NCBI RefSeq assembly: GCF_013002705.1
Contig: NZ_JABEND010000003.1
Location: 124,001 to 188,000 of the forward strand
Reading direction: 5' to 3'
DNA: 64,000 bases
Source of the DNA: Nakamurella aerolata
GTDB taxonomy: Bacteria > Actinomycetota > Actinomycetes > Mycobacteriales > Nakamurellaceae
The notes beneath the pieces were generated by a model. That model was not told the DNA's origin. It did no database searches and was given only the letters and a program-made list of their open reading frames with translations. Below are positions 29,350 to 39,897 of this stretch, piece after piece. Position 1 is the stretch's first letter, and each line of letters opens with the position of its first letter. The position numbers and the translations under genes are program-made.

Positions 29350-29408
29350 CGGACCTTCGAACAGCAATCAACCATCGTCCCAACGACTACCCCACCCAGG
29401 AGAACCAG

Positions 29409-30587
29409 ATGACTACCTTCGTTGATGTCCATGTTCTGCAATCGGTCCCGCCGAGCTGCATCAATCGTGACGACACCGGCAGCCCGAAAACCGCTGTGTA
29501 CGGCGGTGTCCGCCGAGCCCGAGTGTCCAGTCAGGCATGGAAACGCGCCACCCGCAAGGATTTCGAGAACACCTTGAACATCGCTGAACTCGGTGTCCGA
29601 ACCCTGCGGGTGGTAGAACTCGTCACCGACAAGCTCAAGAACTCGCGAGTCGAATCGGACGATGCTCTCGCGCTCGCCCAAGCGGTGGTCGAAGCTACCG
29701 GCCTCAAGCTCAGCAAGAACTCGAAGCCCGGCAAGCCTGTCACCAACTACCTGGTGTTGGTCTCGCAGCAGCAGGCGTCGACCCTCGCCGACCTGGCAGC
29801 GTCGGCGCTGCAGGATGCCGGCGGTGACGTGAAGACTGCGGTGGAGTCTATAGGCAAGAACAAGAAGGGCGCGAAGGCGGCCCTCGATGGCACGAACTCC
29901 ATCGATCTGGCTCTCTTCGGGCGTATGGTCGCCGACGATACCGACCTGAACGTCGACGCGGCATGTCAAGTCGCACATGCGATTTCCGTTCACGCGTCAG
30001 AAACCGAATTCGACTACTTCACCGCCGTGGACGACCTCAAGGGAGGTCAGAGCGACGATGATGAACCCGCCGACGCCGGCGCCGGCATGATCGGCACCGT
30101 CGAGTTCACCTCCTCAACCCTCTACCGTTACGCCACCATCAACGTCGATGAGTTGGTTGAGAGCCTTGGCGATCGCGACATGGCCGACCGAGCGATCAGC
30201 GCGTTCATCCGATCGTTCACCCGATCCATGCCGACTGGCAAAGCAAACACCTTCGCCAATCACACGCTCCCCGACGCCATCGTCGTCACCATTCGGGACG
30301 ACCATCCGCTGTCGCTGGTCGGCGGGTTCGAGAGCCCAGTACTGGCAAAGGGCTCGGGCGGATTCATGGCACCTGCCGCCGAGGCGATGCGGGCCCAGGC
30401 CGAAGCTCTCGACAAGGCCTACGGCAGCAGCCTGTCCAACGGTGGGGAACGGCCGGTATGGACCATCGGCGTCGGCGCAGCAGCGTCCGCGCTCACCGGC
30501 TGGGGTACGCCGATGAGTTTCGCCGAGCTACCCGAAGCGGCGGCCGCGGCAGCCGTTGGGATGGTCGCCGAAGCGGCAGCGTCGTGA
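29409..30587 (+). CDS. casC: Cascade backbone subunit Cas7e (Cse4/CasC)
   Basis: A 392-aa Cas7. The family signature FVDVHVLQSVPPSCINRDD and GGVRRARVSSQAWKRATRK opens the protein, and FEYFT-like segments (SETEFDYFTAVDDL) follow mid-chain. Six copies form the crRNA-binding filament of Cascade. AGGAGA lies 6 bp before the ATG. The stop overlaps the GTG of cas5. Confidence 0.95.
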   Translation: MTTFVDVHVLQSVPPSCINRDDTGSPKTAVYGGVRRARVSSQAWKRATRKDFENTLNIAELGVRTLRVVELVTDKLKNSRVESDDALALAQAVVEATGLKLSKNSKPGKPVTNYLVLVSQQQASTLADLAASALQDAGGDVKTAVESIGKNKKGAKAALDGTNSIDLALFGRMVADDTDLNVDAACQVAHAISVHASETEFDYFTAVDDLKGGQSDDDEPADAGAGMIGTVEFTSSTLYRYATINVDELVESLGDRDMADRAISAFIRSFTRSMPTGKANTFANHTLPDAIVVTIRDDHPLSLVGGFESPVLAKGSGGFMAPAAEAMRAQAEALDKAYGSSLSNGGERPVWTIGVGAAASALTGWGTPMSFAELPEAAAAAAVGMVAEAAAS

Positions 30588-31324
30588 AGACGCTAGTGCT
30601 GAAACTGGCTGGTCCACTGCAGGCCTGGGGCACTGACTCACGGTTCGCCTACCGGCACACCGACCCGCATCCGTCGAAGAGCGGGGTTATCGGACTGCTG
30701 GCAGCGGCGCAAGGCCGCCGGAGGTCCGATTCGATCGAGGACCTGCTCGGCCTTCGGTTCGGGATCCGGCGGGATCAGCCGGGGAGAGTGATCCGAGACT
30801 TTCACACTGCTGCTCGGCCGGATCGATCGATGGTGCAGCCGCTGACCTATCGCTACTACCTCTCCGATGCCGTGTTCGCCGCAGCAGTGCAGGGAAATGA
30901 CGATCTGGTGGAAGGGCTGGCAAAGGCGTTGCGGCAGCCCAGGTTTCCGTTGTATCTGGGACGACGATCGTGCCCACCAGCATCACCCCCGTTCGTTGCC
31001 GTGCTTACCCGGCCGGTCTCGGAGGTGCTGACATCAACGGCGAGGGAGTCTGGTGTCCCCTGGCTGGCATCGCCATGGTGGCAACGCAAACAGCCGGTCG
31101 ATGTCCACCTCGACATCGTCCGCGATGCTGATCCGGGAGAACTCGAGCATGACCGGGTCCGCGACGTGCCGTTGTCCTTCGATCCTCACCACCGGCGGTT
31201 CGGCACCCGCAGTGTCGTCACCGACGTGTGTCGGCTGACCAACGACGTCAGTCGGCGCAGAGTCCGGACAAGTCACGACCCCTTCGACATGTGGGAGAAG
31301 GCCGATGCACCTGACGCAGATTGA
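30584..31324 (+). CDS. casD: Cascade subunit Cas5e (CasD)
   Basis: A 246-aa RAMP protein. LVLKLAGPLQAWGTDSRF is the Cas5 signature, then HPSKSGVIGLLAAAQGRRR. It binds the 5' handle of the crRNA. GTG at 30584 overlaps the cas7 stop by 4 bp. The C terminus overlaps cas6e by 20 bp. Confidence 0.94.
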   Translation: MKTLVLKLAGPLQAWGTDSRFAYRHTDPHPSKSGVIGLLAAAQGRRRSDSIEDLLGLRFGIRRDQPGRVIRDFHTAARPDRSMVQPLTYRYYLSDAVFAAAVQGNDDLVEGLAKALRQPRFPLYLGRRSCPPASPPFVAVLTRPVSEVLTSTARESGVPWLASPWWQRKQPVDVHLDIVRDADPGELEHDRVRDVPLSFDPHHRRFGTRSVVTDVCRLTNDVSRRRVRTSHDPFDMWEKADAPDAD

Positions 31325-31958
31325 GGTGAATCCACGGCGCCGCGGAACCCAACCGTTGTTGGCATCACCACATCGGTTGCACGGCGCGGTGAATGCATGC
31401 TTCCCTCCGAGTGGGCGGGAGGGCCGCATCCTCTGGCGGCTCGACGAGACCAACCGCGGACTGCTGCTCTACTTGTTGAGTACGACGACGCCGGACGCCA
31501 AGGGATTCGTCGAGCAGTACGGGTGGGATGTCGACGGTTCGTGGCAAACCCGCGACTATGCACCGGTTCTCGCCTCCGTCGTAGACAGGGCGGTTTTCTC
31601 GTTCCGGTTGCGCGCCAATCCGACACATAGTGTTCGGACCGCCAAGTCCGACGAGGACGCACCGACCAAGCGGATCGGGCACGTAACCGCCGATCAGCAG
31701 CGGCGGTGGCTGGTCAAGCGGGCGGAGGCTTGGGGGATCTCGATAGGCGACCCCGATCAACCGACCTTCGACGTCGTCGAGCGGAAAGTATGGCAGTTCA
31801 ACAGGTCCGGAAAGCGGGTGACCATCTCCACCGCGACCTACGAGGGTCAGCTGACCGTTGCGAACGCGGGGGCCTTCAAAGATCGCCTGGTCAGCGGGTT
31901 CGGTCCGGCGAAGGCATATGGATGTGGTCTGCTGACCCTGGCGCCGGCCAGGCAATGA
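31305..31958 (+). CDS. casE: crRNA-processing endoribonuclease Cas6e (CasE)
   Basis: A 217-aa Cas6e. The opening MHLTQIEVNPRRRG and SPHRLHGAVNACFP hold the candidate catalytic His26 (and His23). The Gly-rich loop GFGPAKAYGCGLLTLAP closes the protein. It cuts each repeat at the base of the hairpin and stays bound to the crRNA 3' end. ATG at 31305 lies inside cas5; the stop overlaps cas1 as ATGA. Confidence 0.95.
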   Translation: MHLTQIEVNPRRRGTQPLLASPHRLHGAVNACFPPSGREGRILWRLDETNRGLLLYLLSTTTPDAKGFVEQYGWDVDGSWQTRDYAPVLASVVDRAVFSFRLRANPTHSVRTAKSDEDAPTKRIGHVTADQQRRWLVKRAEAWGISIGDPDQPTFDVVERKVWQFNRSGKRVTISTATYEGQLTVANAGAFKDRLVSGFGPAKAYGCGLLTLAPARQ

Positions 31959-32938
31959 AGAAGATCCCCGGCGCGCGCCCACCCACACCCACCGAGTTAG
32001 TGCGGGCAAGTGACCGAATCTCGTTCCTATACGTGGAGCGGGGCATCGTCCATCGAGCGGACAGCGCCATCACCGTCACAGACTCCCGCGGCACGATCCA
32101 CGTGCCGTCCGCCCAACTGGCCTGCATCCTGTTCGGTCCGGGATGCCGGGTAACGCATCACGCGATGATGCTTCTTGGGGACTCAGGGACGACTGCGGTT
32201 TGGGTAGGCGAGAACGGCGTCCGCTTCTATGCCGGTGGGCGAGGTTTGGCGCGCTCCACTCGTTTGCTCGAGGCGCAGGCGAAGCTGGTCACCAACGAGC
32301 GCAACAGACTCGGCGTCGCGCGTGCGATGTACGAGATGCGGTTCCCCGACGAGGATGTCAGCAGTTTGACCATGCAACAGCTGCGCGGCCGAGAAGGAGC
32401 ACGGGTTCGAGCCATCTATCGGGCAGAATCCGAGCGGACGGGGGTGGCTTGGCACAGGAGGGACTACCGACCGGACGATTTCGACGCGTCCGACGAGGTC
32501 AACAAGGCGCTGTCGGCGGCGAACAGCGCGCTGTACGGCGTGGTCCACTCGATGGTGGTTGCCGTCGGATGCTCGCCCGGACTCGGTTTTGTGCACACCG
32601 GAGGCGATCGCGCCTTCGTCCATGACGTTGCGGATCTGTACAAGGCCGAGATCACCATCCCGGCGGCTTTCGACGCCGTCGCGGAAGGTGTCGAAGACGT
32701 ACCAGCGTACACCCGGAGGGTGATGCGGGACCGCGTGTACGAGCAGCGCTTGTTGGAGCGCTGTATCCGCGACATCCGGCGATTGTTGTTGGGAGACGCA
32801 GAGTTCGGTGATATCGATGACGAGTGGCGCGACGTCCTGATGCTGTGGGACGGGGCTGCCCGAGTCGTCGCCGGAGGCGTCAACTACAGCGGCAGCGAGG
32901 TCGACTTCGACAATCTTCCGGACGAGGATCCGTTTTGA
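31955..32938 (+). CDS. cas1: CRISPR adaptation integrase Cas1 (type I-E)
   Basis: A 327-aa integrase. Catalytic residues correspond to E147 (RGREGAR), H214 (GFVHTG) and D227 (HDVADLYK). With Cas2 it inserts new spacers at the leader end. ATG at 31955 overlaps the cas6e stop; the longer frame to 31706 is inside cas6e and rejected. Intact motifs suggest the adaptation module works. Confidence 0.96.
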   Translation: MKKIPGARPPTPTELVRASDRISFLYVERGIVHRADSAITVTDSRGTIHVPSAQLACILFGPGCRVTHHAMMLLGDSGTTAVWVGENGVRFYAGGRGLARSTRLLEAQAKLVTNERNRLGVARAMYEMRFPDEDVSSLTMQQLRGREGARVRAIYRAESERTGVAWHRRDYRPDDFDASDEVNKALSAANSALYGVVHSMVVAVGCSPGLGFVHTGGDRAFVHDVADLYKAEITIPAAFDAVAEGVEDVPAYTRRVMRDRVYEQRLLERCIRDIRRLLLGDAEFGDIDDEWRDVLMLWDGAARVVAGGVNYSGSEVDFDNLPDEDPF

Positions 32939-33336
32939 TCGTCATCGTGTTGACCGCCGTGCCGCCTCGGCTACGAGGGGTGCTGACACGCTGGTTGTTG
33001 GAGATTGCTCCTGGGGTCTTCGTCGGACGCACCTCGGCCCGAGTGCGCGATCTGATGTGGGCCCGCATCGTCGATGACATCGGGCGCGGACGCGCGATCA
33101 TGGTGCACTCGCAGCGGTCCGAGCAGCACCTCGACTTCCGCGTGCACGGCCACGACTGGATACCCACCGACTTCGACGGATTGCATCTGATGATGCGTCC
33201 CGACCGGAAAACGCCCCCGGAAGCCACCAAGTCAGTGGAAGCTACTGGGCCAAAGGCCTGGGCCAGCCGCCCTCCTCGGATGTGGAGCCATGCCGAGCGG
33301 CGCCTCCGACAGCGCCGCCGAGGAGGCACCGGCTGA
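32935..33336 (+). CDS. cas2: CRISPR adaptation protein Cas2e, TTG start, long C-terminal tail
   Basis: A 133-aa Cas2e. It starts IVIVLTAVPPRLRGVLTRWL, with GVFVGRTSARVRDLMWARI and GRAIMVHSQRSEQHLDFRV typical of type I-E. TTG at 32935 overlaps the cas1 stop (TTGA) and agrees with the family N terminus; GTG at 32947 would truncate it. About 40 residues after DGLHLMMRPDRK are a Lys/Arg-rich tail (WSHAERRLRQRRRGG). The DNA encoding this tail lies where a leader would be expected, and it ends 52 bp before the array. Confidence 0.88.
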   Translation: MIVIVLTAVPPRLRGVLTRWLLEIAPGVFVGRTSARVRDLMWARIVDDIGRGRAIMVHSQRSEQHLDFRVHGHDWIPTDFDGLHLMMRPDRKTPPEATKSVEATGPKAWASRPPRMWSHAERRLRQRRRGGTG

Positions 33337-33388
33337 CCAACCGAACCTGGTAACGTCCTGACGTCTGTATCGTGCCTGGTCAAGAAGT
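33337..33388 (+). promoter_or_regulatory. Candidate CRISPR leader (52 bp)
   Basis: The whole gap between the cas2 stop and the first repeat is 52 bp. It is not notably A/T-rich. The repeat orientation (Cas6e hairpin, conserved repeats here, degenerate repeats at the far end) puts the leader on this side. Part of it may lie within the cas2 3' end. Confidence 0.5.
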
Positions 33389-34209
33389 GTGCTCCCCGCA
33401 TTCGCGGGGCTGATCCCCGTAGAAACTGCGCAACAGTGCTTGCAACCGGGTGCTCCCCGCATTCGCGGGGCTGATCCCCAGAAGGCCGGCGCCGGCGCGC
33501 TGCTCTCTGAGTGCTCCCCGCATTCGCGGGGCTGATCCCGTGGTGGGCGGCCGGCGGAACCCTTGAACCTTGTGCTCCCCGCATTCGCGGGGCTGATCCG
33601 GATCAAGGCGTGGCTCACCGCAGGTAGATCAAGTGCTCCCCGCATTCGCGGGGCTGATCCCGAGTCCCGCGACCATTAGGCCGATGAGAGTGAGTGCTCC
33701 CCGCATTCGCGGGGCTGATCCCCCGAAGACCAACCGCCCGGACGTGCTGGGAGTGTGCTCCCCGCATTCGCGGGGCTGATCCTCACCATCTCGGCCAAGA
33801 CCGAGGCGCAGGCCAGTGCTCCCCGCATTCGCGGGGCTGATCCGGAGGCGTCGGATTGCTGGCTGATCTGACCCTGGTGCTCCCCGCATTCGCGGGGCTG
33901 ATCCCGGATCATCCGGGCAGGCGGTGACGCGTCGTGAGTGCTCCCCGCATTCGCGGGGCTGATCCGACCTGATCGGTCTGAGCGATCATCAGTGGGACGT
34001 GCTCCCCGCATTCGCGGGGCTGATCCCAGCTTCGAATCGTGCTCGTCGGCCAGCAGCAGGTGCTCCCCGCATTCGCGGGGCTGATCCCTGCACGTCACTG
34101 CCGGGGGGCAGTCGGCAGGTGTGCTCCCCGCATTCGCGGGGCTGATCCGTCCCAGCCGAGGGCGGCTGTCTCGTGCAGGTCGTGCTCCCCGCATTCGCGG
34201 GGCTGATCC

Positions 34210-34242
34210 CGTCAATGCATTCACACCGAGCGCTGACAGGAA
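34210..34242 (+). repeat. Duplicated spacer, copy A
   Basis: This 33-nt spacer (unit 14) is identical to the one at 36834-36866, 43 units away. Confidence 0.95.
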
Positions 34243-36833
34243 GTGCTCCCCGCATTCGCGGGGCTGATCCGGTGTATCCAGTTGAGACGATTGGTGGTGT
34301 GGAGTGCTCCCCGCATTCGCGGGGCTGATCCCGCCGAGATACGGCGTTGCGCGATCGAGGTGGTGTGCTCCCCGCATTCGCGGGGCTGATCCCTCACGCC
34401 GAGTGCGGACTGTGCCGCAACTTGGGTGCTCCCCGCATTCGCGGGGCTGATCCGATCGCCACGATGATCAAGGCGTCGATGACCGAGTGCTCCCCGCATT
34501 CGCGGGGCTGATCCACAGGTCTGCGCGTTCCCGATGGGTACGAGTACGTGCTCCCCGCATTCGCGGGGCTGATCCCGTGCCGGTCCAAATGTTGTTCGTG
34601 CTCACTTCGTGCTCCCCGCATTCGCGGGGCTGATCCCTACGCATCGCACCTGCGGCACTGGATCATCCCGTGCTCCCCGCATTCGCGGGGCTGATCCACC
34701 GCGCTGTTGAACCTCGTCAAGGCGTACCCCGTGCTCCCCGCATTCGCGGGGCTGATCCCTTCCGGCTGCATCGAACTCAAGCCTGCGGCGCGTGCTCCCC
34801 GCATTCGCGGGGCTGATCCGGACGTGACCTGATATGAGCACGTACCCCCCAGGTGCTCCCCGCATTCGCGGGGCTGATCCGCACCGGCTGGCATCACGTC
34901 GTGCTGACACTCTGTGCTCCCCGCATTCGCGGGGCTGATCCGATGTTCTTCGCGGCATTCACGTCCCGGTCATGGTGCTCCCCGCATTCGCGGGGCTGAT
35001 CCCCCATTTGGAGGCAACTCATGGCTGGAATCGCCGTGCTCCCCGCATTCGCGGGGCTGATCCGTTCTGCTTGGAGTACTGCCCGGTCATCTTCAGGTGC
35101 TCCCCGCATTCGCGGGGCTGATCCCCTGAATGTCAATCATCGGGCGCTCACTGGATTGTGCTCCCCGCATTCGCGGGGCTGATCCTGCATCTGAGCAAAT
35201 GCTGTTTAGCGCCGACTTGTGCTCCCCGCATTCGCGGGGCTGATCCCCGGCTCGGGAAAACGGTGCTCGCGCGCGAGCTGTGCTCCCCGCATTCGCGGGG
35301 CTGATCCCGCGTTGATGGTCGCCCGGTCGGCTGGGAGCGCGTGCTCCCCGCATTCGCGGGGCTGATCCGTTGGACAGTCGAGTCTCCGCCGATGGACGTG
35401 GGTGCTCCCCGCATTCGCGGGGCTGATCCGTTGCCGCTGGCCGAGCACCTGCGGCTGATCAGGTGCTCCCCGCATTCGCGGGGCTGATCCCCATCACCTA
35501 CCGCGGTGGCGAGTACAGCTACAGTGCTCCCCGCATTCGCGGGGCTGATCCGCCGGGGATGATCCCGCCGGAGTTCATGTACTCGTGCTCCCCGCATTCG
35601 CGGGGCTGATCCCCTGGGATGACACCGCCGGCGTTCATGTAGTCCGTGCTCCCCGCATTCGCGGGGCTGATCCACCTTGGCCGGCCAGGTAGCGCGCGTA
35701 CAGCTCGTGCTCCCCGCATTCGCGGGGCTGATCCTGGCAGACGGCGGACTACGGGATCGGCCTGAAAGTGCTCCCCGCATTCGCGGGGCTGATCCGTCCG
35801 GAAAGTGCACGCTGTGGGAAGTCGATATGTGCTCCCCGCATTCGCGGGGCTGATCCGTCGACGCCGACGAGGCCGCGGGCGTGCTGCGCGTGCTCCCCGC
35901 ATTCGCGGGGCTGATCCCTCGGCCAGCCCGTGCCCGCTGAGGATTCGACCGTGCTCCCCGCATTCGCGGGGCTGATCCCGCGATGCCGACCGTGCTGCCG
36001 ACAGTAGATACGTGCTCCCCGCATTCGCGGGGCTGATCCCCTGACTGGGCCGAACGCCTCGGCGATGGCCACGTGCTCCCCGCATTCGCGGGGCTGATCC
36101 GGGTTTCGTCGCCACCCGAAGTGTCGCTGCTGGGTGCTCCCCGCATTCGCGGGGCTGATCCCCCCAGCATGGTGGCCGACCGGCTCGGCGCCGAGTGCTC
36201 CCCGCATTCGCGGGGCTGATCCGGGCACCCATTGTGACCGCACCAACCGAACAGCGTGCTCCCCGCATTCGCGGGGCTGATCCGTGTCCTCGAACACCGA
36301 CTGCTCACCCGGCCGGGTGCTCCCCGCATTCGCGGGGCTGATCCCAGCTCGTCCTCCCGGGCTCGCTGCTCCTCAAAGTGCTCCCCGCATTCGCGGGGCT
36401 GATCCCGTGTTGGTGCTCATGCGATATCGCCCCGCAACGTGCTCCCCGCATTCGCGGGGCTGATCCCGAGGTGTTCACCACGGGGGTGGGTGCGGTCACG
36501 TGCTCCCCGCATTCGCGGGGCTGATCCCAAGGAAACACAGGACGCGGCAAAGGCTTTCGAGTGCTCCCCGCATTCGCGGGGCTGATCCCCACTAATGCCG
36601 GACCAGATATTCTGAATTACAGTGCTCCCCGCATTCGCGGGGCTGATCCCTACACCGCCGGCACAGGCCATGATCGCGGTGCGGTGCTCCCCGCATTCGC
36701 GGGGCTGATCCGTATCGGGTGGTGATTTGCGGTGATCACAGAACGTGCTCCCCGCATTCGCGGGGCTGATCCCCTGACCGCCTCCGTCGCGGCATAACCC
36801 CAGGGGTGCTCCCCGCATTCGCGGGGCTGATCC

Positions 36834-36866
36834 CGTCAATGCATTCACACCGAGCGCTGACAGGAA
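36834..36866 (+). repeat. Duplicated spacer, copy B
   Basis: Identical to 34210-34242. The neighbours on either side of the two copies differ, so this is not a simple block duplication. Confidence 0.95.
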
Positions 36867-39800
36867 GTGCTCCCCGCATTCGCGGGGCTGATCCGATGCT
36901 CTCTCCGGCGACCTCGTAGCCCACGGCGTGCTCCCCGCATTCGCGGGGCTGATCCTCGCCGGAGCCCACCGATCGCTGACCGCCTGCAGTGCTCCCCGCA
37001 TTCGCGGGGCTGATCCGAGTAGCGAGAGCGCCCTAGTGGGTTTCCTCACGTGCTCCCCGCATTCGCGGGGCTGATCCCGTCGGTGCGGGACAGGCGGAGC
37101 GCTTCGGGCGTGCTCCCCGCATTCGCGGGGCTGATCCGACCCCGCCGGCCGGCCGGCCCTGCGGATGCTCGTGCTCCCCGCATTCGCGGGGCTGATCCGC
37201 CGGCACACAGAACGTCACCACCTCCGGCGGCGTGCTCCCCGCATTCGCGGGGCTGATCCGCCTACGACAAACCGTGCCAACCGGCGCCGCACGTGCTCCC
37301 CGCATTCGCGGGGCTGATCCCACCCAGCCTGCCGGCAGCCGGCCCAGCCCCCGGTGCTCCCCGCATTCGCGGGGCTGATCCTGTTTCCGATTTCTGGTAC
37401 AGGGCAACGAATCCGTGCTCCCCGCATTCGCGGGGCTGATCCCATCGACCTGCACGTCGAACGCGTTACCCAGCCGTGCTCCCCGCATTCGCGGGGCTGA
37501 TCCGCGGCCTCCCGAGCGGCACCCCAAGCGGCATCCGTGCTCCCCGCATTCGCGGGGCTGATCCCACCTGGCTCGGCGCGACCGGCGGGGCGCAGTCGTG
37601 CTCCCCGCATTCGCGGGGCTGATCCCCCTTTGTCAGCAGCGACTTTCAGGGCGAGGGCGTGCTCCCCGCATTCGCGGGGCTGATCCCCGAGCGAGGAATG
37701 AGGTTCACGACTACGTACGGTGTTCCCCGCATTCGCGGGGCTGATCCGGTGCCGAACGTTGGCAGCAGCGCTCACTGTCGGTGCTCCCCGCATTCGCGGG
37801 GCTGATCCCCAGGATGCTCAGCCGACCTGGTACCACTCCGAGTGCTCCCCGCATTCGCGGGGCTGATCCCATGTCCCCGTACTGGGCGGCGACCCCCAGC
37901 GCGTGCTCCCCGCATTCGCGGGGCTGATCCCTCCACCAAAGCGTCGGCCTTGTCGAGAACCTGGTGCTCCCCGCATTCGCGGGGCTGATCCGCGGCATAC
38001 CAAGCGGCAGCGCAAGCGGCATCCGTGCTCCCCGCATTCGCGGGGCTGATCCGACCTCACCGACTATGCCGCCCGGCTAGGCGACGTGCTCCCCGCATTC
38101 GCGGGGCTGATCCCAGGATCGGACCCGAGTCGGACAGGCAGCTCAGGTGCTCCCCGCATTCGCGGGGCTGATCCGCGGGCGGTGTTCCGGTGATCGGATA
38201 CACCCACGTGCTCCCCGCATTCGCGGGGCTGATCCGGTGCCGCCGGCCCGGGAGTTGTTCACCTGCCCGTGCTCCCCGCATTCGCGGGGCTGATCCCCAC
38301 TGCGACCCGCGCTGCCCCGGGTCGCCCTTGTGCTCCCCGCATTCGCGGGGCTGATCCCACCCGGGTGCAGGTCGTTGATCCGGTGTCGTGGTGCTCCCCG
38401 CATTCGCGGGGCTGATCCCGAGGACCGGTGGTACGCGTACGGCCAGCCGTAGTGCTCCCCGCATTCGCGGGGCTGATCCCTGGCCGCCGAGTTCGAACAG
38501 GGCGGGGTTCCCGTGCTCCCCGCATTCGCGGGGCTGATCCGACCAACCGCTCGACCGTGGGACACCTCATGTCGTACTCCCCGCATTCGCGGGGCTGATC
38601 CCCGCGACCAGGAAGCGGCGATCGATTCGGAGCGGTGCTCCCCGCATTCGCGGGGCTGATCCGTTCAAGGCCACCGTTCCCCCCGAGCGGCGCGGGTGCT
38701 CCCCGCATTCGCGGGGCTGATCCCCTGTACCTGAATCTGTCGGCCGGGACCAGCTAGTGCTCCCCGCATTCGCGGGGCTGATCCTTTGGGGACGCGCACG
38801 TCGATGGCGTGCAGCCAGTGCTCCCCGCATTCGCGGGGCTGATCCCCGGTTGAGCTGGCGCCCTGCTGGCCGGTGCCAGTGCTCCCCGCATTCGCGGGGC
38901 TGATCCGCAAGCTGGCTGGTGGGACGTGGCCTACGCCTGGGTGCTCCCCGCATTCGCGGGGCTGATCCCCTTCGCGGTCTTCGGGTCGAGCTTCTTCTGG
39001 TGTGCTCCCCGCATTCGCGGGGCTGATCCGCCCGGACACCGCATGCCGGTCCGCCCACGTCCGTGCTCCCCGCATTCGCGGGGCTGATCCCGCTGGAACG
39101 GCGGCGGTGGTCACGCCGTTTGGGTGCTCCCCGCATTCGCGGGGCTGATCCGAAGGTCGGCCCGGACGAGCCCATCGGTACGGAGTGCTCCCCGCATTCG
39201 AGGGGCTGATCCGAAGGTCTCAAACCTCGGGTCGGAAAGCATCTCGTGCTCCCCGCATTCGCGGGGCTGATCCGGCGAGGGCGTCAACGAAGGATTCGAC
39301 GTGGAAGTGCTCCCCGCATTCGCGGGGCTGATCCCTGCCGACGGGTGGGACGGTTGCGGTGAAGTTTGTGCTCCCCGCATTCGCGGGGCTGATCCGCCGC
39401 CTAGTAGCGCTAGTGGGTCTGATGGGAAGTGCTCCCCGCATTCGCGGGGCTGATCCCCCCGAGGTCGAGGTCATCCGGTACACCACTGGGTGCTCCCCGC
39501 ATTCGCGGGGCTGATCCGGGTGGAGACCGACAAATCCGCGGTCCGGTGAAGTGCTCCCCGCATTCGCGGGGCTGATCCCGACAAGGGCGGCGTGGGCAAG
39601 TCCCCAACCACGTGCTTCCCGCATTCGCGGGGCTGATCCCCGGTCACCTGAGTCACCGTCGCCGACAGCCACATGTTCCCCGCATTTGCGGGGCTGATCC
39701 CTAGGGGAGCGGGTCACCGTCCTGGACGTGCTCGTGCTCCCCGCATTCGCGGGGATGATCCCGTCGCGCCAGGCACACCGAGCCACCGCGCGTCGGTGCT

Positions 39801-39897
39801 CCCCGCATTCGCGGGGCTGACCCCAGCCGGGACAGGCCAGCGTGAAAGGCCGTGGCGCTCCCCGGATTCGCGGCGCTGAACCCGGGGAGCCCGCCGA

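Larger units (their letters stand above)
33389..39882 (+). CRISPR. Type I-E CRISPR array, 107 repeats and 106 spacers
   Basis: The repeat is 28 bp (first copy 33389-33416): GTG, then an inverted repeat CTCCCCGC-ATTC-GCGGGG and a CTGATCC end. Units recur every 61 bp (33-nt spacers; a few of 32 or 34-35 nt). The first and last repeat starts are 106 x 61 bp apart, and spot checks every ten units and throughout the last 17 agree. Internal variants are at 37720, 38574 and 39185. The last five repeats (39612, 39673, 39734, 39796, 39855) carry growing numbers of substitutions, marking the old, leader-distal end. Processing by Cas6e would give 61-nt crRNAs. It stops 15 bp before the phyH stop codon. 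Confidence 0.98.

Noticed and set aside
29350..29408. Possible CreTA-like toxin or crRNA decoy inside the cas operon
   Set aside because: The 59-bp gap contains no repeat-like sequence and no small open frame.
33232..39786. Many minus-strand frames with RMRGA and SPANAGST motifs
   Set aside because: They are translations of CRISPR repeats and spacers; no ribosome-binding sites and motif period equals the repeat unit.
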